The position numbers were made by a program, and so were the translations under genes. Positions 6,285 through 10,946 of a DNA stretch of 10,946 bases are shown piece by piece; position 1 is the first letter of the stretch; each line of letters starts with the position of its first letter. This stretch comes from an uncultured Lachnospiraceae bacterium (GTDB lineage: Bacteria; Bacillota; Clostridia; Lachnospirales; Lachnospiraceae), in NCBI GenBank assembly GCA_958444395.1, contig CAUCOL010000020.1:1-10946 (forward strand). Reading direction: 5' to 3'. The notes beneath the pieces were generated by a model. It was not told where the DNA came from. It saw only the letters and a program-made list of their open reading frames with translations, and searched no databases.

Positions 6285-6313
6285 TACTTTTTTATTCTTT
6301 TATACATCCTTTT

Positions 6314-7177
6314 TTAGAAGGCTTCCCCCTTTTCGAATACATCCATCATCTCGCGGGTCAGACTGATGCCATCGTCATGTGCCGGCATCGCATCCCGGTG
6401 ATACCATTCTGCCACCGCCAGCTCCTCTGTATCCATATGGATCGTATCATCACCATCCAGTTCACAGAAAAAGCCCAGCAGAAGATTACTGTCAATCCCC
6501 CACGGCTGGCTTTTATAATACCGGATGTTTTTCACCTTCAAACCAACCTCTTCCATCACCTCGCGCTGTACGGTTTCCTCTGCTGTCTCGCCAATCTCCG
6601 TAAAGCCCGCAAGCAATGCATATTTCTTATAGTCTCTGTCCGCATATTTGGACATCAGGATCCGGTCACCATCGATCAGACAGATAATAACTGCCGGTGC
6701 GATCTTCGGAAAGATCATATTACCACAGTCCGGACAGCGAAGCATTCTCTCTTTTCCATCATGTACGGTCCGCTGGCCACATCTTCCGCAGAACCGGTTA
6801 TTTGTGTACCATTCATACAGATGCCATGCCGTCATCACTGCAAAGCAGATTTCTTTGGAAATAAGCTGACGAAGGGAGCGCACCAAAATAGGCTGATATT
6901 CTCTGTCACGGACAGGAAATTCTGCATCACACCAAAAATACTCTGTATCATCTATGGAAAATAAATATTGACAGACCTCCGGCTTTAAAAGTTCCTCCCG
7001 TGTCTGCTGTCCTGCCCGTTTACCAATCTCCTCACAGGTCGGCAAATGCAGCTGTCCCTTTGCATCTTTAGCAATCCATACCTTTTTTTCACTAAAAAAG
7101 AAAAGACAGCTTTTATCCATAGGATTTCTCTTTTGATATTGATTATACATAACCTTTGGCATTATGTCCTGTATCAT
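6314..7177 (-). CDS. nudC: NudC-like NAD(H) diphosphatase (Nudix hydrolase with zinc ribbon)
   Basis: This 287-residue cytoplasmic protein has the NudC architecture. A variable N-terminal domain is followed by a four-cysteine zinc ribbon (Cys130, Cys133, Cys148, Cys151) and a Nudix domain. The Nudix box GFTEIGETAEETVQREVMEE (191-210, ending VGL) matches GX5EX7REUXEEXGU fully. SQPW (223-226) marks the NADH-pyrophosphatase branch, which cleaves NAD(H) to NMN(H) and AMP and can remove NAD caps from RNA. The usual continuation PFPxS is here GIDSN, so substrate preference may differ. The start is uncertain: the ATG at 7177 has GAGG eleven bases away, and an alternative ATG at 7162 has a weak AGGA nearby. 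It lies downstream of the S66 peptidase gene across a 147-bp gap with a hairpin. Confidence 0.88.
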   Translation of the reverse strand: MIQDIMPKVMYNQYQKRNPMDKSCLFFFSEKKVWIAKDAKGQLHLPTCEEIGKRAGQQTREELLKPEVCQYLFSIDDTEYFWCDAEFPVRDREYQPILVRSLRQLISKEICFAVMTAWHLYEWYTNNRFCGRCGQRTVHDGKERMLRCPDCGNMIFPKIAPAVIICLIDGDRILMSKYADRDYKKYALLAGFTEIGETAEETVQREVMEEVGLKVKNIRYYKSQPWGIDSNLLLGFFCELDGDDTIHMDTEELAVAEWYHRDAMPAHDDGISLTREMMDVFEKGEAF

Positions 7178-7257
7178 GTTCTTCTCATCCTCACTTTATT
7201 TATAACTTCTGCGAAAACGGTAGTATTACAAAAGTCTTTTCCCTTTACATTCAAACA

Positions 7258-7277
7258 CCCCACTGCTTTCAGTGGGG
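7258..7277 (-). terminator. Strong hairpin between the S66 peptidase gene and nudC, possible weak terminator
   Basis: CCCCACTG (7258-7265) and CAGTGGGG (7270-7277) form a perfect 8-bp GC-rich stem with a 4-nt loop. On the transcribed (minus) strand it is followed by UGUUUGAAUG, only a short broken U-run, so termination may be partial or the hairpin may protect a processed 3' end. It starts 48 bp after the end of the S66 peptidase gene. The rest of this 147-bp gap shows no convincing promoter for nudC. A transposon-end hairpin relic is possible but unsupported. Confidence 0.5.
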
Positions 7278-7324
7278 CATGTAATCTAATCTTCCCATTA
7301 TATTTTCATAACTGTCCCGGCTGA

Positions 7325-8347
7325 TTATACAAAGTCATACTGTATCTGAATCGAATTTCCCTGCACTCTTACCTCTGCCATGCTTCCACAAACGATCGGC
7401 ATAGACGGCGGCAGATGCCCCAGATCCACGTCCATAATGATCGGTACCTGATACTCTTCTAACAGATCGATCACTGCATGATACTGATCCAGTCCAAATG
7501 CTTCTTCCCCAAAGCAGAGCGGCCTTCCGATCAGAAAACCTTTTGTATATTTAAACCAGCCTGCTTCCTTCAGCTGCCATACTGCACGACGGATCCCCAT
7601 CGGCGTCAGATCGCAGGATTCCATAAACCACAAAATGCCATCCTGCGCGTATCGTTGATTAAATGCTTCTACCTGATCAAAACGTGTCCCAACCAGCGTA
7701 TCCAGACAGTCCAGGCAGCCGCCCAGCAGGCGTCCTCTTAACACCACATCCTGATCCGGATATTTCTTCAACAGCTTCGGCTCTGTCACATGGTATGGTT
7801 CCAGCGGATTCTCCTCTGTTTTGAGCGATTCCTTCTCCCACGTATCAAAGCCATGCACTTTCTTATCTGTCCCTGTCAGAAGGTTCCATGCATCCTGCAA
7901 CACCGGGTGCCACGGTTCCATACCAAATGCCGGTGCACAGGGTCCATAGATTGCCGCTGTGTCGCATATGGTCGGAAGAAGAAATGTCAGATTCGTATTA
8001 TCGGAAAATCCCATGTACCACTTCGGTTCTGCCTGGCGGATCCGTTCAAAATCCACATAAGACAGGATCTCACACATTAATTCTCCACCACCACAGGACA
8101 GAATCACATCGCTATCTGATCCTGTCAGAAATGCATTGACTTCCTCGCCACAGGCCCTCGGTGTATTACTGATCCCGATTCCTTTTCCTTCGTAACAGTT
8201 TGGTCCAAGTACCGTCTGATATCCCATAGTACGAAATGTCTCTAAGGCATGGTCAAAGGCACTTCGATAGGGTTCTATATTGCACCCATAGGATGGCGCA
8301 ACAAATCCTATCGTTCCATTCTTCGGTAAAAACTTTGGAAACTTCAT
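7325..8347 (-). CDS. S66-family serine peptidase, LD-carboxypeptidase / MccF-like
   Basis: The 340-residue protein starts with the family N-terminus (GTIGFVAPSYG), has SCGGGE (84-89) and the nucleophile motif GFSDNT (Ser115), then FMESCD (Glu243) and DLGHLPPSMP (His311). Together these form the Ser-Glu-His triad of peptidase family S66. Members either cut the L,D bond in peptidoglycan tetrapeptides for wall recycling (LdcA) or hydrolyse toxic peptide-nucleotide conjugates (MccF, microcin C self-immunity). Length and the long middle insertion look closer to the MccF-like branch, but a housekeeping role is equally possible. There is no signal peptide, so the protein is cytoplasmic. GGGGAG lies nine bases before the ATG. 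Only 20 bp separate it from the upstream HAD gene, indicating one operon. Confidence 0.87.
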   Translation of the reverse strand: MKFPKFLPKNGTIGFVAPSYGCNIEPYRSAFDHALETFRTMGYQTVLGPNCYEGKGIGISNTPRACGEEVNAFLTGSDSDVILSCGGGELMCEILSYVDFERIRQAEPKWYMGFSDNTNLTFLLPTICDTAAIYGPCAPAFGMEPWHPVLQDAWNLLTGTDKKVHGFDTWEKESLKTEENPLEPYHVTEPKLLKKYPDQDVVLRGRLLGGCLDCLDTLVGTRFDQVEAFNQRYAQDGILWFMESCDLTPMGIRRAVWQLKEAGWFKYTKGFLIGRPLCFGEEAFGLDQYHAVIDLLEEYQVPIIMDVDLGHLPPSMPIVCGSMAEVRVQGNSIQIQYDFV

Positions 8348-8367
8348 TTCTATTTTCTCCCCGTTAA

Positions 8368-9177
8368 TTATTCCAGTATAAACTGATACACTGCCTGTGC
8401 CACGCCATCCGCATCGTTCGATGCCGTCACATAGTCTGCCACTTCTTTTACAGCATCCTGTGCATTTTCCATCGCAACACCGACACCCGCATACTCGATC
8501 ATAGAGACATCGTTAAAACCATCCCCACAGGCTACCATATCTTCCCGACTGTGACCGGTCAGCTGACAGAAACGCTCCAGTGAAGCCGCTTTGTCAATCC
8601 CCTTTGGTGTGATCTCTACGAAGAACGGTTCGCTCCGGCTGATACATAGCTGCTCTCCAAACTTTTCTTTGTAGACTTCCTCTGCCTGTGCCGCCCGTTC
8701 CGGCTCTGCCGTTCCCAGACATTTATTGATTGGGAAATCAATATATCCGCAAACATCTTCCATATGAAGCAGCGGCATATGATTAATGTTCTTCTCTATA
8801 TCCATATACTCATCATGATGCATACCGGCAATGATCGATTCGTTCTCATAAGTCATAAGTCCTATCTCCAACTGCTCTGCCAACTGAAATAAAGAAGGGA
8901 CAAGCTCCTGTGGAAGTGTTTTCTGATATACTACCTCTCCTGTTTTGCACTCGGTAATCCTTCCACCATTAAACGATAAAATATATCCGCCATACTGCTC
9001 CATCTGCAGTTCCTTTGCCAATGGTACGATTCCATATGTCGGTCTGCCCGATGCAAGCACGATCTTATGCCCCTGTTCCTGTGCTTTCATCAAAGCCTCC
9101 CTGGTTTTTGGCGTAATCTTTTTCTCTGAATTTGTCAATGTTCCATCCAGATCCAATACCAGTATTTTCTTACTCAT
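8368..9177 (-). CDS. Cof-type HAD-IIB phosphatase
   Basis: This 269-residue cytoplasmic hydrolase carries all four HAD motifs: DLDGTLT (nucleophile Asp9, acid Asp11), ASGRP (Ser43), Lys196 in KGIDKAASL, and GDGFNDVSM (Asp219, Asn222, Asp223). The long C2 cap between motifs II and III places it in the Cof/YidA-like IIB group. Members dephosphorylate sugar phosphates, flavin or other small phosphorylated metabolites; the substrate here cannot be read from sequence. GAGG lies nine bases upstream of the ATG. The gene is 51 bp downstream of the small helical protein and 20 bp upstream of the S66 peptidase gene. Confidence 0.92.
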   Translation of the reverse strand: MSKKILVLDLDGTLTNSEKKITPKTREALMKAQEQGHKIVLASGRPTYGIVPLAKELQMEQYGGYILSFNGGRITECKTGEVVYQKTLPQELVPSLFQLAEQLEIGLMTYENESIIAGMHHDEYMDIEKNINHMPLLHMEDVCGYIDFPINKCLGTAEPERAAQAEEVYKEKFGEQLCISRSEPFFVEITPKGIDKAASLERFCQLTGHSREDMVACGDGFNDVSMIEYAGVGVAMENAQDAVKEVADYVTASNDADGVAQAVYQFILE

Positions 9178-9228
9178 CTGCTGTTTCCTCTCTTACTCTT
9201 TTCTCTCTCCGGGCTTCTTCTGACTGCA

Positions 9229-9579
9229 TTATGCGTCCGTCATTGCATACAGAAATTCAACGATCTGGCGGATCGTATCAGACGTTTCCCTCTGATAAAG
9301 TGCCTGCTGCTCCAGTTCATGCGATATATTATTAACCTGAAATGCTGCCTGCAGCACTTCTTTTAATATATTGTTGATCGCCTGCAAAGCCTCCTGCCGT
9401 TCTTCCTCTGTTCCAGCCGATATCATCCCTGCATATTCTCTTGCTTCGCTGACAAGTGTCACCAGTTTGTCTGTTATATTGATCGAATCAAAAGACATCT
9501 GCTCCATACTGCACAGTGTATTTTCCATGCGTTCCAATACAACGCCTGTGGTGACCTCTGTTTCTCTCATATCTTCCAT
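9229..9579 (-). CDS. Small helical protein of unknown function downstream of radA
   Basis: This protein of about 116 residues is nearly all alpha-helical and acidic, with no membrane segment. It contains long amphipathic stretches such as VTTGVVLERMENTLCSMEQM, a middle region SINITDKLVTLVSEAREYAG, and QVNNISHELEQQALYQRETS followed by IRQIVEFL. The heptad-like pattern and the NNISHELEQQ block recall the cytoplasmic hairpin of methyl-accepting chemotaxis proteins, but no full MCP domain is present, so I assign no function. I prefer the ATG at 9579 because GAGGG lies seven bases upstream. The frame stays open to a GTG at 9654 that overlaps the radA stop as GTGA; that start would add 25 residues and lacks a ribosome binding site. 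Either way it is likely cotranscribed with radA. Confidence 0.7.
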   Translation of the reverse strand: MEDMRETEVTTGVVLERMENTLCSMEQMSFDSINITDKLVTLVSEAREYAGMISAGTEEERQEALQAINNILKEVLQAAFQVNNISHELEQQALYQRETSDTIRQIVEFLYAMTDA

Positions 9580-9650
9580 TCTTTTTCCCTCTGTCAAGTT
9601 ACATGTTACCATACGTTCTATGCGATATCCCATAGCACTATGCTGATCTG

Positions 9651-10946
9651 TCACATTTGTTCGAATAGTTCGTATATATTTGATATGCCTATCAGCTTTA
9701 ATCCATTTAATTCTGATGATTCCAGCTCCAGCTGCCGCCGGTTTACTTCCGGCATCAGGCAGCGTTTAAAGCCCAGCTTGGCAGCCTCCAGCACACGATT
9801 TTCCGCCATATTGACTGCCCGGACTTCTCCCACCAGTCCCACTTCACCAAAGCAGATCGTATGGCTGTCCAATGCCTGGTTCTTATAACTCGATAACAGT
9901 GCTGTGACTATGCCAAGATCCAATGCCGGCTCATTGATCCGCATACCGCCTGCCACATTGATATACGCATCCATATCGCACATCCGCACACCCAGCCTCT
10001 TCTCTATCACCGCCATCAACAGGTTGACACGGTTATAGTCTGTTCCGGCTGCGGTCCGCCGCGGCATATTAAAATTCGTCTGACAGACCAGCGCCTGCAC
10101 CTCGACCAGTATCGGACGTGTTCCTTCGATCGAGCAGGCAACGATCGAACCCGGTTCATTCTCCGGCTTTCCCTGCAGCATATATTCGGAAGGATTTGGT
10201 ACTTCTACCAGCCCGCTTCCCCGCATCTCAAAGACACCCATCTCGTTGGTCGAACCAAAACGATTTTTGACACCACGCAGGAAACGATACGACGCACCGC
10301 CTTCTCCTTCAAAATAAAGCACGGTATCTACCATATGTTCTAATACTCTCGGTCCGGCTACCACACCTTCTTTGGTGACATGACCAACAATAAAGATTGA
10401 TACCGGAAGATCCTTTGCCAGTCTGAGCAGCGTGCTGGTCGTTTCACGAACCTGCCCCACACTTCCCGGCGCACTGCCGACCTCTTCCCGGTACATCGTC
10501 TGGATCGAATCAATGATCACTACATCCGGCCGTGTATGTGTGATCGTCTCTGCCACCACATCCAGATCCGTTTCGCTCATCAACAGAAGCTCTGATTGAA
10601 ATACTCCCAGGCGATCGGCACGCATCTTGATCTGCTTTACGGATTCCTCACCGGATACATACAGTACTTTCTTTCCCTCTGCCGCCAGACTCTGGCACAT
10701 TTGCAAAAGGAGTGTGGACTTTCCGATACCCGGATCTCCTCCGACCAGTACCAGTGAACCTACTACAATGCCGCCGCCAAGAACACGATCCAACTCACCG
10801 ATCCCGGTATACATGCGCGTTTCCTCTGAGAACTGTACCTCTGACAATTTGTACGGCTCTTTGATCTCTTTTCGCGTCACAACCTTACCGGTAGAAGTCT
10901 TTACCGTCGGTTCTTCTACAAAGGTATCCCATTGTTTACAGCCGGG
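9651..10946 (-). CDS. radA: DNA repair protein RadA (Sms), missing its first residues at the window edge
   Basis: The frame is open from 10946 to the stop at 9651, giving 431 residues. The visible N-terminus, PGCKQWDTFVEE, is the second half of the RadA C4 zinc finger, so only a short piece with the first cysteines lies outside. A GTG at 10880 is an internal codon, not the start. The RecA-like ATPase follows, with Walker A GGDPGIGKSTLL, Walker B VVIIDSIQT and the RadA signature KNRFG. The C-terminal Lon-like domain (RTAAGTDYNRVNLLMAVIEK onward, including ICFGEVGLVGEVRAV) is complete. RadA is a hexameric helicase-like factor that promotes branch migration during recombination and repair. It leads the minus-strand gene run in this window. 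Confidence 0.95.
   Translation of the reverse strand, partial: PGCKQWDTFVEEPTVKTSTGKVVTRKEIKEPYKLSEVQFSEETRMYTGIGELDRVLGGGIVVGSLVLVGGDPGIGKSTLLLQMCQSLAAEGKKVLYVSGEESVKQIKMRADRLGVFQSELLLMSETDLDVVAETITHTRPDVVIIDSIQTMYREEVGSAPGSVGQVRETTSTLLRLAKDLPVSIFIVGHVTKEGVVAGPRVLEHMVDTVLYFEGEGGASYRFLRGVKNRFGSTNEMGVFEMRGSGLVEVPNPSEYMLQGKPENEPGSIVACSIEGTRPILVEVQALVCQTNFNMPRRTAAGTDYNRVNLLMAVIEKRLGVRMCDMDAYINVAGGMRINEPALDLGIVTALLSSYKNQALDSHTICFGEVGLVGEVRAVNMAENRVLEAAKLGFKRCLMPEVNRRQLELESSELNGLKLIGISNIYELFEQM

Noticed and set aside
7046..7324. Plus-strand 92-codon frame rich in Phe, Leu and His across the nudC start and upstream gap
   Set aside because: It overlaps the nudC coding start antisense, has no ribosome binding site, and its composition is what AT-rich antisense sequence gives.
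7325..8347. Self-immunity gene of a microcin C-like cluster
   Set aside because: The protein is MccF-like, but no MccB-type adenylyltransferase, precursor peptide or exporter lies nearby, and the neighbours are housekeeping genes.
10878..10880. GTG as the true start of radA
   Set aside because: The frame continues upstream into PGCKQWDTFVEE, the conserved zinc-finger end of RadA, so the gene extends past the window edge.

Overview
The window looks like chromosome from a Gram-positive gut Clostridium relative, most likely Lachnospiraceae. Protein composition, strong GGAGG-type ribosome binding sites, moderate GC and gene content (radA with a small helical companion, Cof-type HAD phosphatase, MccF-like S66 peptidase, a UvrX-type polymerase with a YolD-like partner) all fit that group. 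This placement is inference; no marker gene was compared.

Layout. Positions 1-359 (minus) hold the N-terminal quarter of 4-alpha-glucanotransferase MalQ. It is divergent from a DUF4230 membrane-anchored protein (738-1313, plus). The 378-base divergent gap holds a good sigma-A-type promoter and an array of three full 43-bp direct repeats plus a partial fourth. Everything after 1313 is on the minus strand and reads right to left: radA (9651 to beyond the right edge), a small helical protein, a Cof-type HAD phosphatase, an S66 LD-carboxypeptidase-like serine peptidase, a hairpin, and a NudC-like Nudix hydrolase. A separately promoted metal unit follows: a Zn/Cd/Pb-type P1B ATPase, a Y-family polymerase and a YolD-like protein. 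The last gene overlaps the end of the DUF4230 gene tail to tail by 25 bp.

How the genes work together. The metal-pump promoter (6256-6284) is followed directly by paired TTCATATGAA palindromes with a TGAA-N6-TTCA core. This resembles operators of ArsR/SmtB/CzrA zinc and cadmium sensors, so the pump is probably de-repressed by metal. No promoter is evident in the 64 bp between the pump and the polymerase, so metal stress may also raise a translesion polymerase. The polymerase and the YolD-like gene overlap by ATGA and are almost certainly translationally coupled.

Most unusual features. (1) The ATPase N-terminus has two near-identical HMA metal-binding domains separated by a linker of about 125 residues with about 57 histidines and six CxC motifs, part of which is a very recent 105-bp tandem duplication. 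(2) The 43-bp repeat array lies in the predicted leader of the DUF4230 gene; its units carry dyads and two nearly identical 12-codon mini-ORFs. (3) A palindromic metal-type operator controls the pump. Otherwise the window is ordinary core-like genome: I see no mobile element, CRISPR, tRNA or rRNA, and no convincing new multi-gene system.
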